From Flavobacteriaceae bacterium (lineage in GTDB: Bacteria > Bacteroidota > Bacteroidia > Flavobacteriales > Flavobacteriaceae): DNA of 64,000 nt. The number at the start of each line of letters is the position of its first letter. Position 1 is the stretch's first letter. Position numbers and translations under genes: made by a program. The DNA lies in contig JABDIV010000046.1 in the NCBI GenBank assembly GCA_013003555.1, positions 1 to 64,000 on the forward strand, written 5' to 3'. Positions 54,186 to 61,978 of this stretch are shown here, one piece after another. The notes beneath the pieces are model-generated. The model did not search any database, was not told where the DNA came from, and was given only the letters and a program-made list of their open reading frames with translations.

Positions 54186-54521
54186 ATGGCTAAGACATAC
54201 TATGATCCTTCCGACCTAAGAAAATTTGGTGACATTACCGAATGGAGCGAAGAGCTTGGCACTAAATTCTTTGACTATTACAATAAGGTTTTTGAAGAAG
54301 GGGTTCTTTCTGCCAGGGAAAAATCACTCATCGCATTAGCGGTCTCCCATGTTGTTAAATGCCCCTATTGCATCGATGCCTATTCGAAGGATGGCCTGCA
54401 ACGCGGCATAACTAAAGAAGAAATGATGGAAGCTGTGCATGTGGGTGCAGCAATCGAAAGCGGAGCAACACTTGTTCATGCCGTGCAAATGATGAACAAA
54501 GTAAATAAACTGGAAATGTAA
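54186..54521 (+). CDS. Arsenosugar-associated peroxidase-like (AhpD/CMD fold) protein
   Basis: 111 residues from the ATG at 54186 (MAKTYYDPSD); the frame to 54171 adds five residues. CMD/AhpD helix bundle with the redox pair in KCPYCIDAY (Cys59, Cys62) and HVGAAIESGATLVHA. AhpD-like proteins reduce peroxides or disulfides; in this family the gene is the usual first member of arsenosugar clusters. May keep the arsenic in its trivalent, reduced form; that role is inference. One base before arsS. Confidence 0.85.
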   Translation: MAKTYYDPSDLRKFGDITEWSEELGTKFFDYYNKVFEEGVLSAREKSLIALAVSHVVKCPYCIDAYSKDGLQRGITKEEMMEAVHVGAAIESGATLVHAVQMMNKVNKLEM

Positions 54522-55577
54522 ATGATCGCAAAATCACTACATAAGCGGCATAGTGACCTGGCCGAGGCTCAAAAGCAACTGGAGATCCTTTCCAATGGTA
54601 TTTTCCAGGATGGATCTCTGCCGAAATTCAAGGATAAAATAGCGCAGATCGATCAATTTCCGTTAAGGCCAAAACCATTGGAAATACTTCAGATTAATGT
54701 CGGATATATGTGTAACCAGGTCTGTGCTCACTGCCATGTGGATGCCGGCCCTGATCGAAAAGAGATCATGACCCGCGAGACTATGAAACAATGTCTGGAA
54801 GTGATCAGGAAAACCGGGGCCCATACCTTAGACCTTACTGGAGGAGCACCAGAAATGAACCCTGATTTCAAGTGGTTCGTCAATGAGGCTTCAACGGCTG
54901 GCATCAAAGATTTTATTGTCCGCTCTAACCTGACAATCATAAAGGCGAATAAAAAATATGCAGACCTGCCGAAATTCTTCAAATCGCATAACATCCATGT
55001 CGTATCTTCTATGCCGCATTGGACACGCGGAAAAACCGACAAGCAACGCGGTGAAGGAGTATTTGACAAGTCCATTGAAGCTCTGAAAGACCTCAATGCT
55101 GTTGGCTATGGGATGCCCGGTTCAAATCTTCGATTAGACCTGGTTTACAACCCATCGGGGGCTTTCCTCCCGGGTGACCAGACCGCATTAGAGCATGACT
55201 TCAAACAAGCATTGCTTGACGATTTTGGTATTCATTTTCACAATCTTTTTGCCTTGACCAATTTACCGATTAGTCGTTTTTTAGATTATCTTATTGCTTC
55301 TGACAATTATGAAGATTATATGTATAACCTTGTTGAAGCCTTTAATCCATCGGCAGTAACAAACGTGATGTGCACCAATACCATTTCTGTAAGTTGGGAT
55401 GGCTGGCTGTATGATTGCGACTTCAACCAAATGCTTGATCTCAAGGTGGCAAGCAAAGTCAAACATATCAGTGACTATAACGAAGCATTACTTCAAAACA
55501 GGTTAATAACAATCTCTCAGCATTGTTACGGCTGTACCGCCGGAGCAGGCAGCAGCTGTCAGGGAAGTGTCGCTTAG
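54522..55577 (+). CDS. arsS: Arsenosugar biosynthesis radical SAM protein ArsS
   Basis: 351 residues. Radical SAM motif CNQVCAHC (CX3CX2C: Cys64, Cys68, Cys71) near the N-terminus, LDLTGGAPEMNP as the GGE-like SAM contact, and a C-terminal DUF3641 part with WDGWLYDCDFNQ and CYGCTAGAGSSCQG, probably a second cluster. ArsS attaches the 5'-deoxyadenosyl group to dimethylarsenite, giving the dimethylarsinoyl adenosine precursor of arsenosugars. Coupled to the peroxidase-like gene (stop and start adjoin). Confidence 0.93.
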   Translation: MIAKSLHKRHSDLAEAQKQLEILSNGIFQDGSLPKFKDKIAQIDQFPLRPKPLEILQINVGYMCNQVCAHCHVDAGPDRKEIMTRETMKQCLEVIRKTGAHTLDLTGGAPEMNPDFKWFVNEASTAGIKDFIVRSNLTIIKANKKYADLPKFFKSHNIHVVSSMPHWTRGKTDKQRGEGVFDKSIEALKDLNAVGYGMPGSNLRLDLVYNPSGAFLPGDQTALEHDFKQALLDDFGIHFHNLFALTNLPISRFLDYLIASDNYEDYMYNLVEAFNPSAVTNVMCTNTISVSWDGWLYDCDFNQMLDLKVASKVKHISDYNEALLQNRLITISQHCYGCTAGAGSSCQGSVA

Positions 55578-55578
55578 C

Positions 55579-56073
55579 ATGAAAAAACAAATTCTGTTCA
55601 TATTAATCGTTCTGTTCGTATTGCCAGTCTGCGGCCAACGATCACTTAACAGGGTTATCGAAAAGCATAATGATGGCAGCGTCCCTTACATTTCGGTTGA
55701 AGACCTGAACAAGTTGTCGGATGTAATTCTTTTCGACACAAGAGAAAAACGAGAATTTGATGTAAGTCATATAAAGAACGCGGTATTTGTCGGATATGAA
55801 ACATTCGATATTAATGCAGTAATTCGCCATCATCCCGAAAAAAATAAGACTATTGTTGTTTATTGTTCTATTGGAATTCGTTCAGAGGACATCGGTAAAA
55901 AACTCCTTTCTGCGGGTTACACTAATGTTTTTAATTTGTACGGAGGCCTTTTTAATTGGTTTGAGCAGGATCTGCCTTTATATGAGAACAGTAACGAACA
56001 AACCAACAGAATTCATGGGTTCACTCCATATTGGGGGAAATGGCTGAATAAAGGTCAAAAAATTTATGACTGA
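55579..56073 (+). CDS. Exported rhodanese-like protein of the arsenosugar operon
   Basis: 164 residues from the ATG at 55579 (MKKQILFILIVLF), one base after the arsS stop; this start gives a clear signal peptide (to VCGQ). Single rhodanese domain with LFDTREKREFD and the active loop VVYCSIGIRSED (Cys in YCSIGIR). It ends with ENSNEQTNRIHGFTPYWGKW. Could move sulfur to make thio-arsenosugars, or be a binding domain; the role is inference. Overlaps the next gene by 8 bases. Confidence 0.8.
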   Translation: MKKQILFILIVLFVLPVCGQRSLNRVIEKHNDGSVPYISVEDLNKLSDVILFDTREKREFDVSHIKNAVFVGYETFDINAVIRHHPEKNKTIVVYCSIGIRSEDIGKKLLSAGYTNVFNLYGGLFNWFEQDLPLYENSNEQTNRIHGFTPYWGKWLNKGQKIYD

Positions 56074-56677
56074 CGACTTGCTTATTGTTTTCATAAAAAA
56101 TCCGGAAGCCGGAAAGGTCAAAACCAGGCTTGCCAAAACAATCGGTAACGCATCTGCACTTAAAGTCTACAGAGCCTTACTTAAGCACACCAATGATATA
56201 ACAAAACAACTTTCATGCAACAAAATCCTGTACTATTCTGAAGCTATTAATCAGACTGATATCTGGTCGAATCAGACCTATCAAAAAGATGTTCAAATTG
56301 GCAGTAATCTTGGAGAGCGTATGCAGCATGCAATTAAAAGTGGATTTCAATCAGGTTACAAAAAAATTGTTTTAATCGGTAGCGATTGTTATGAATTACA
56401 ATCAGGTCATATTCAAGAGGCATTTGACGCTTTAAATGATCATAACATTACAATTGGTCCGGCCCGAGATGGCGGTTATTATCTGATAGGCTTGACACGT
56501 GAATATCCTCAAATTTTTAATAATAAACCTTGGGGAACATCCACCGTTTTGAAGGAAACATTAAAGGACTTAAACGGTGAAGCTGTATTTTTACTGAAGT
56601 CATTAAATGATGTAGACACATTTAACGATTTGAAATCACACAACAACTTGCTTAAACTGATCAAGAAACATGATTAA
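56066..56677 (+). CDS. Arsenosugar biosynthesis glycosyltransferase, TIGR04282 family
   Basis: 203 residues. Nucleotide-sugar transferase fold of the MobA/GT-A type: PEAGKVKTRLAKTIG at 12-26, VLIGSDCYELQSGHIQEA (catalytic Asp region), IGPARDGGYYLIGL. This DUF2064 family is found in arsenosugar clusters and related ones. Would attach or activate a sugar or glycerol group; the exact donor is unknown. Overlaps both neighbours by 8 bases. Confidence 0.88.
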   Translation: MTDDLLIVFIKNPEAGKVKTRLAKTIGNASALKVYRALLKHTNDITKQLSCNKILYYSEAINQTDIWSNQTYQKDVQIGSNLGERMQHAIKSGFQSGYKKIVLIGSDCYELQSGHIQEAFDALNDHNITIGPARDGGYYLIGLTREYPQIFNNKPWGTSTVLKETLKDLNGEAVFLLKSLNDVDTFNDLKSHNNLLKLIKKHD

Positions 56678-57482
56678 ATTTATTAATGAAACTGTTGACT
56701 ATCTTAAGGAAAGGGAAATAGGCCCTGCCGATGTTGGCATCATTTTAGGAACCGGTCTCGGACAATTGGTCGATCATATCGATATCGAAAAGCAGATCAG
56801 CTATAACCACATCCCGAATTTCCCCACGGCAACAGTCGAGTTTCATAAAGGCAAATTACTCTACGGTACCCTATCAGGTAAAAAAGTAATCGTCATGCAA
56901 GGACGATTTCATGTTTATGAAGGATATTCATTATATGCGGTGACATATCCTGTAAGGATTATGGAGAAATTAGGCATAAAGACACTTCTTGTTTCGAATG
57001 CGGCCGGTGCGATAAACCTCAACTTTAAAAAAGGCGAATTGATGCTGATCGACGATCACATCAATTTACAGGGCAGTTCACCACTCGCCTTTAAGGGTGT
57101 TGAGCAACTCGGTGAGCGATTTACCGATATGAGCGCTCCTTATAATCCGGAACTGAATAAACGGTTCGAAGCGATCGCCAAATCAAACGATATTACCTTA
57201 CATAAGGGCGTGTATGCGAGTGTGGTCGGACCTCAGCTTGAAACTCGTGCCGAGTATAGAATGATTAAATTACTTGGAGCTGATGCTGTTGGTATGAGCA
57301 CGGTGCCTGAAGTTATTGTGGCCAATCATCTGAATTTAAAGGTAGCAGCCGTGTCAGTTTTAACCGATGAATGCGACCCAAATAACTTAAAGCCTATAAA
57401 CATAAACGAAATCATAGCCATGGCAGAAAAAGCAGAACCACAAATGATCACTTTATTCACCGAATTAATAAAGACCTTATAA
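56670..57482 (+). CDS. Purine-nucleoside phosphorylase of the arsenosugar operon
   Basis: 270 residues, trimeric PNP/MTAP superfamily. Phosphate loop GTGLGQLVDH (27-36), GRFHVYEGYS, SNAAGAIN, and VGPQLETRAE with the conserved Glu191, then GMSTVPEVIVANH. At the place of the base-contact Asn (Asn243 in human PNP) stands Asp233 (LTDECD), as in methylthioadenosine phosphorylase, which takes 6-amino purines. In this operon it would split adenine from the arsenic-bearing adenosine. Both the alignment and the role are my inference. Followed by arsM after one base. Confidence 0.88.
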   Translation: MIKFINETVDYLKEREIGPADVGIILGTGLGQLVDHIDIEKQISYNHIPNFPTATVEFHKGKLLYGTLSGKKVIVMQGRFHVYEGYSLYAVTYPVRIMEKLGIKTLLVSNAAGAINLNFKKGELMLIDDHINLQGSSPLAFKGVEQLGERFTDMSAPYNPELNKRFEAIAKSNDITLHKGVYASVVGPQLETRAEYRMIKLLGADAVGMSTVPEVIVANHLNLKVAAVSVLTDECDPNNLKPININEIIAMAEKAEPQMITLFTELIKTL

Positions 57483-57483
57483 A

Positions 57484-58452
57484 ATGAGTTACCTGAATGC
57501 CACCCATGACTTGTATAAAGAAGCGGCCTTAAGTCCGGATGTGGGACTCTGTTGCACCACCAACCCGATATGGGAATTACCCGGTTTAAAGATTCCCAGG
57601 ATCATGCAGGAAATGAATTACGGCTGCGGCAGCACTGTCCATGCCCGGGATCTCGTTAACAATCCTAAAATGCTCTATGTTGGTGTTGGAGGCGGCATGG
57701 AATTGCTTCAATTTGCGTACTTCAACCGTCAGAAAGGTGGTGTGATTGGGGTTGATGTTGTGAATGAAATGCTCAAAGCTTCAAAAAAGAATTTAAAAGA
57801 AGCCGAACAATTAAATCCATGGTTTAATAGTTCGTTCGTCGAATTGATGAAAGGCGACGCCCTCAACTTACCGGTTGAAGATAATTCTATCGATGTAGCC
57901 GCCCAAAACTGCCTGTTTAATATTTTCAAGGAAGACGATTTAAAAAAGGCTATTGCTGAAATGTATCGTGTACTTAGGCCACATGGCCGATTAGTGATGA
58001 GCGATCCTACCTGCGAGCAGCACATGAATGAGAACCTAAGAAATGACGACCGATTAAGGGCGCTTTGCTTAAGTGGCAGTTTGCCAATTGCCGATTATGT
58101 TAAAATGTTAACCGATGCGGGATTCGGAACCATCGAAATACGAGCCAGGAAGCCCTATCGCGTTCTTGATCCGAAACATTACGATACAGATGAATTGATA
58201 TACATCGAATCGATTGAAGTGGCCGCTATAAAAGACCCAATGCCATCTGACGGAGCTTGTGTGTTTTCGGGAAAAGCTGCGATCTATTACGGAGATGACG
58301 ATTATATCGATGACAAAAAGGGCCATATCCTGTTAAAAAATCAACCGTTGGCTGTTTGTGATAAAACGGCCGCTGCCTTGTCGGCCTTAAACAGAGATGA
58401 TATCTTTATAAGTGAGTCGACCTATCATTACGACGGGGGCGGATGCTGCTAA
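57484..58452 (+). CDS. arsM: Arsenosugar biosynthesis arsenite methyltransferase ArsM
   Basis: 322 residues. SAM domain with YVGVGGGMELLQ (about 61-72), MKGDALNLPVEDNSIDVA and MYRVLRPHGRLVMSD. Cysteines for As(III): Cys23-Cys24 in GLCCTTNP, Cys48 in NYGCGST, further Cys in the middle and the final Cys321-Cys322 (GGGCC). Methylates arsenite to the dimethyl form used by ArsS. The CC start and CC end are those of the arsenosugar-type ArsM. Start is one base after the PNP stop. Confidence 0.93.
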   Translation: MSYLNATHDLYKEAALSPDVGLCCTTNPIWELPGLKIPRIMQEMNYGCGSTVHARDLVNNPKMLYVGVGGGMELLQFAYFNRQKGGVIGVDVVNEMLKASKKNLKEAEQLNPWFNSSFVELMKGDALNLPVEDNSIDVAAQNCLFNIFKEDDLKKAIAEMYRVLRPHGRLVMSDPTCEQHMNENLRNDDRLRALCLSGSLPIADYVKMLTDAGFGTIEIRARKPYRVLDPKHYDTDELIYIESIEVAAIKDPMPSDGACVFSGKAAIYYGDDDYIDDKKGHILLKNQPLAVCDKTAAALSALNRDDIFISESTYHYDGGGCC

Positions 58453-58473
58453 TCTTCTCATAGAAAGATCGGG

Positions 58474-59358
58474 ATGGAAAAATATTGGGACATCATCAAA
58501 AACTCGTATTCGGGTTATTGGAATTATCTGAAACAAGAACTTTTTTTTCAGAATTACTGGGATAACTATTTTTATGGCTTAATCGCCATTTCACTTGTTG
58601 TTTGGTTGTTGGAAATTCGTTTTCCCTGGCGAAAAAATCAATCCGTGTTCAGACGTGACTTCTGGCTGGATACCTTTTATATGTTCTTTAACTTTTTCCT
58701 GCTGAATCTTATTGTTTTAATTGCACTATCGAATACAGCTTCCCAGTTTTTTAACGATTTGCTGAACGTTGTTAATCTTCAATTAACCGACCTTCAGTTA
58801 TTTGATGTTGATGATTTACCACGTTGGGCCGGGTTATTTATTTTCTTTATCATCTCAGATTTTGTTCAATGGAATACCCACCGGCTCCTGCATCGTGTTT
58901 CATGGCTATGGAATTTTCATAAGGTTCATCACAGCGTGAAACAGATGGGCTTTGCCGCCCACTTACGCTACCATTGGATGGAACCGGTGGTGTATAAATC
59001 GCTGCTTTATATTCCAATAGCAATAATTGGCGGATTTGACGCTCAGGATGTGGCGATCGTTCATTTTTTCGCATTGTCTGTCGGCCATCTCAATCATGCC
59101 AATCTCGGTTGGAATTATGGTCCGCTGCGTTACATCCTCAATAATCCCAAAATGCATATCTGGCATCACGCCAAAGAACTACCGAAGAATGTAAGGTATG
59201 GGGTAAACTTCGGACTGACCTTAAGTATTTGGGATTATATTTTTAAAACCGATTACATCCCTGAAGACGGAAGGGACATCGAATTGGGTTTTCCCGGTGA
59301 TGAAAGCTTTCCACAGGATTTTTTAAATCAAGAATTATATCCTTTTGGTAAATCATGA
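58474..59358 (+). CDS. Sterol desaturase/fatty acid hydroxylase superfamily protein
   Basis: 294 residues, about four membrane helices. Diiron His motifs NTHRLLHR, HKVHHS and HIWHHAK, plus GHLNHANLG between. Family enzymes hydroxylate or desaturate lipids with O2. In this operon it might act on an arsenic-bearing lipid or on the membrane lipid it joins; not known. Overlaps the DUF547 gene by 4 bases. Confidence 0.87.
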   Translation: MEKYWDIIKNSYSGYWNYLKQELFFQNYWDNYFYGLIAISLVVWLLEIRFPWRKNQSVFRRDFWLDTFYMFFNFFLLNLIVLIALSNTASQFFNDLLNVVNLQLTDLQLFDVDDLPRWAGLFIFFIISDFVQWNTHRLLHRVSWLWNFHKVHHSVKQMGFAAHLRYHWMEPVVYKSLLYIPIAIIGGFDAQDVAIVHFFALSVGHLNHANLGWNYGPLRYILNNPKMHIWHHAKELPKNVRYGVNFGLTLSIWDYIFKTDYIPEDGRDIELGFPGDESFPQDFLNQELYPFGKS

Positions 59359-60173
59359 AAATTCTAATCTTTCTTTTTGTGTTATTGTTTCATAATGGTA
59401 GTTGTGAACGCCATGGTGAGCGTGCCACGCCATCAAATATTTCGGAAAACCCTAGCACACAAACGGCAGAAGAACCTTCCGGAAACATTCAACACGACAC
59501 GTTCGAATCTGATCCTGCGACAAGTCAATCCAGCTTTGATCATTCGGTTTGGAATCAATTATTAAATCAATATGTAACGGTAGATGGTCAGGTTGATTAT
59601 AACGCTATTAAATTGGAACGGAATAAGCTTCAAAAATACATTTCACAATTAGCAAAAAACACCCCTGATAAAAACTGGTCAAAAGCAGATAAGCTGGCCT
59701 ACTGGATTAATGCTTATAATGCGTTAACCGTTGACCTCATCCTGAGAAACTATCCCGTTAAAAGCATCAAGGATATCGATGATCCCTGGGAGCAACGCTT
59801 GTGGAATCTGGGATCAAAACAGTATAATCTCGACGAGGTTGAACATCAGATCTTAAGAAAAATGGATGAACCACGCATGCACTTCGCCATTGTTTGCGCC
59901 TCCTATTCCTGTCCGAAATTACGAAATGAAGCATATGTTGCCGAACGACTCGATCAACAACTAACCGAAGCTACCCGTTTATTTTTATCTGATACAAAAC
60001 GAAACTCAATTGCAGCCGATGCTATTGAGATCTCCAAAATATTTCAATGGTTCGCCAAGGATTTTAAGTCTGATGGGAGCGTTATCGACTTTATAAACCG
60101 GTATACCGATGTTGACATTTCACCCAATGCCAGAAAACGTTATAAGACCTACAACTGGGCCTTAAATGAATAA
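59355..60173 (+). CDS. DUF547 domain protein of the arsenosugar operon
   Basis: 272 residues. Signal peptide region 1-17 ending in GSC (HNGSCERHG), a possible lipoprotein. DUF547 hallmark: KLAYWINAYNALTVDLIL (about 115-132), IKDIDDPWEQ, and MHFAIVCASYSCPKL (Cys and Ser at about 180-186). The Cys-His-Asp-like layout has been compared with papain-type enzymes but no activity is known. Overlaps both neighbours (4 and 8 bases). Confidence 0.85.
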   Translation: MKILIFLFVLLFHNGSCERHGERATPSNISENPSTQTAEEPSGNIQHDTFESDPATSQSSFDHSVWNQLLNQYVTVDGQVDYNAIKLERNKLQKYISQLAKNTPDKNWSKADKLAYWINAYNALTVDLILRNYPVKSIKDIDDPWEQRLWNLGSKQYNLDEVEHQILRKMDEPRMHFAIVCASYSCPKLRNEAYVAERLDQQLTEATRLFLSDTKRNSIAADAIEISKIFQWFAKDFKSDGSVIDFINRYTDVDISPNARKRYKTYNWALNE

Positions 60174-60858
60174 AATCTCAATTATCATCCCTGTTTTAAA
60201 TGAGGCCGATAATATTGGACCTTTAATTCGACATTTACAACAGATAAGCAATCCCGAAAATATCGCAGATATTCTGGTTATAGATGGCGGAAGTTCAGAT
60301 GACAGTGTGGCGATTGCTTCAGCTTTTAATAATGTTACTGTTTTGCAGGAGGATTGCGGTAGGGCCAGGCAAATGAATACCGGTGCCAGGTCGGCGACCG
60401 GGGATATACTTTACTTCCTTCATGCAGATTCGTTTCCCCCTAAACTATTTGACGAACTCGTGTTAACTGAAATCGAAAGAGATAATTTAGCAGGTTGTTT
60501 TCGACTGAAATTTGATGACAACCACTGGTGGCTAAATTTAGCGGGATGGTTCACACAATTCAATTGGCGAATTTGCAGAGGAGGCGATCAAAGCCTTTTT
60601 ATAACCCGGGATTTATTTAGTTCTTTAAACGGCTTTGATGAGAACTATATAATCTATGAGGACAATGTATTGATATCTCAACTTTATGCCAGAAAGGAAT
60701 TTGTTGTTGTTAACAAACCAATTATCACGTCTTCACGTCGGTATCGGAAGCATGGCATTTGGAAAACTCAATTTCATTTCTGGTCAATTCATCTTAAGAA
60801 AAAACTTGGCGTACCAGCCGACTCTCTTTATCGCTATTATAAAAGAAATTTATCTTAA
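60166..60858 (+). CDS. Arsenosugar biosynthesis glycosyltransferase, TIGR04283 family
   Basis: 230 residues, family 2 GT-A fold. IIIPVLNEADNIGPLI, VIDGGSSDDSV, GRARQMNTGA, and FLHADSFPP with the DxD-like HAD; the later segment RICRGGDQSLF is common to this family. The last gene of the operon, overlapping DUF547 by 8 bases. Probably adds the glycerol- or sugar-derived part of the arsenosugar; donor unknown. Confidence 0.9.
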   Translation: MNKISIIIPVLNEADNIGPLIRHLQQISNPENIADILVIDGGSSDDSVAIASAFNNVTVLQEDCGRARQMNTGARSATGDILYFLHADSFPPKLFDELVLTEIERDNLAGCFRLKFDDNHWWLNLAGWFTQFNWRICRGGDQSLFITRDLFSSLNGFDENYIIYEDNVLISQLYARKEFVVVNKPIITSSRRYRKHGIWKTQFHFWSIHLKKKLGVPADSLYRYYKRNLS

Positions 60859-60918
60859 AAAGCTCACTGCCGATTGGTTAATCTCAAACGATTAAATAAG
60901 AAGGAGTTGATTATAAAC

Positions 60919-60947
60919 AACAAAAAGCCACTGATCAGATCAGTGGC
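60919..60947 (-). terminator. Terminator (minus strand), possibly two-way
   Basis: Inverted repeat GCCACTGATC (60927-60936) and GATCAGTGGC (60938-60947); on the minus strand a T-run follows. It is the outer of two terminators for the response regulator operon, and the stem could also slow plus-strand transcripts. Confidence 0.6.
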
Positions 60948-61062
60948 CGTCACATCAGTCCTTAGGTAAAATAGGTCTTTTTCCTTTAAAAGAAAAAATT
61001 TCCTGGTAACCAATGCCCTTGAAAAATTCCTACAAACCAATTTTTAAAAATTCAATTGATTC

Positions 61063-61114
61063 TAAAAAAATAGAGCCATCGATAAGGTTAATGTTATTAA
61101 ACTTATGATGGCTC
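61063..61114 (-). terminator. Terminator of the two-component operon (minus strand)
   Basis: GAGCCATC (61073-61080) pairs with GATGGCTC (61107-61114), extended by ATAAG/CTTAT with one bulge; minus-strand T-run follows. About 235 bases after the response regulator stop. Confidence 0.6.
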
Positions 61115-61348
61115 AGTGTGCAATTAGATTAACCGCTCTAAATTGCGCAACAAATTAATAGTTTCAATATGTCCCTAGAGATCATATTGATTACCAACCG
61201 CACAAATCAACTTAAATATCATTGAATAGCAAGTAGAACTAATTGGATTTCATTTGTAGTTATTTCAACTACAAATTCAAAATTATAGGAGATAATACGC
61301 GTGTTTAACCGTAAATCATCAAAGGGAAACAATCATAATCTCTCGTCT

Positions 61349-61978
61349 TCAAATGATATTATTGTCAATGGCATATCTAATTATGGCGGCATTGTTTTTT
61401 AATGAAAGTTTATTCATTATACGGCTCCTGTATGTACTGATGGTATTGACACTTAAACCAATATTTTTTGCTATTTCCGAAATTGACTGACCTTCAGCCA
61501 TATGCTGCATGACCTGAATTTCACGATCTGAGAGAAGATCAATCTCCTTTCCTTCTTTTTTTAGTCTTATGTTATTAATCAATAAATCTGAAACTGTTTC
61601 AGTAATATACTTCTTCCCTGACAATACCTTTTTTATGGCCGTTAATAATTCCTCAGGGGCGGTGTCTTTGTTTAAAAATCCTTGAGCTCCGGCTTTTAAG
61701 ACCCTGATCGCATATTGATCCTCAGCCTGCACTGTTAGCATTATCACAGGTGTTTCAAAACGCATGGCACGTATTTGTTTCAAGGCATCAATTCCGTTCA
61801 ATTCCGGCATTGATATATCCAGTAAGATCAGTTCAAATTTATCCTTACGAACCAAACTTATTACCTCGATGCCGTTCGAGGCTTCCACAAATTGATAATC
61901 CTCGAGGTCCTCCTTTAATAATTGGATGATTCCTTTCCTTAGAATTGCATGATCATCGGCTATAAGAATTTTTTTCAT
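61349..61978 (-). CDS. NarL/LuxR-type response regulator
   Basis: 209 residues from the ATG at 61978 (MKKILIADDHAILRKG); the frame to 62050 is inside the kinase gene. Receiver with acidic DD (8-9), phospho-acceptor Asp54 in LLDISMPELNG, Lys in LNKD; GerE-type HTH at the C-terminus (LSDREIQVMQHMAEGQSISE, NTISTYRSRIMNKL). Pairs with the kinase gene, which it overlaps by 26 bases. Confidence 0.95.
   Translation of the reverse strand: MKKILIADDHAILRKGIIQLLKEDLEDYQFVEASNGIEVISLVRKDKFELILLDISMPELNGIDALKQIRAMRFETPVIMLTVQAEDQYAIRVLKAGAQGFLNKDTAPEELLTAIKKVLSGKKYITETVSDLLINNIRLKKEGKEIDLLSDREIQVMQHMAEGQSISEIAKNIGLSVNTISTYRSRIMNKLSLKNNAAIIRYAIDNNII

Larger units (their letters stand above)
60859..61348. 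other. 490-base intergenic region between two convergent operons
   Basis: No gene. Two minus-strand terminators (60919-60947 and 61063-61114) close the two-component operon; the GC-paired stem of the first may also serve the arsenosugar operon from the other side. The rest is A+T-rich with no motif that I recognise. Confidence 0.65.
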
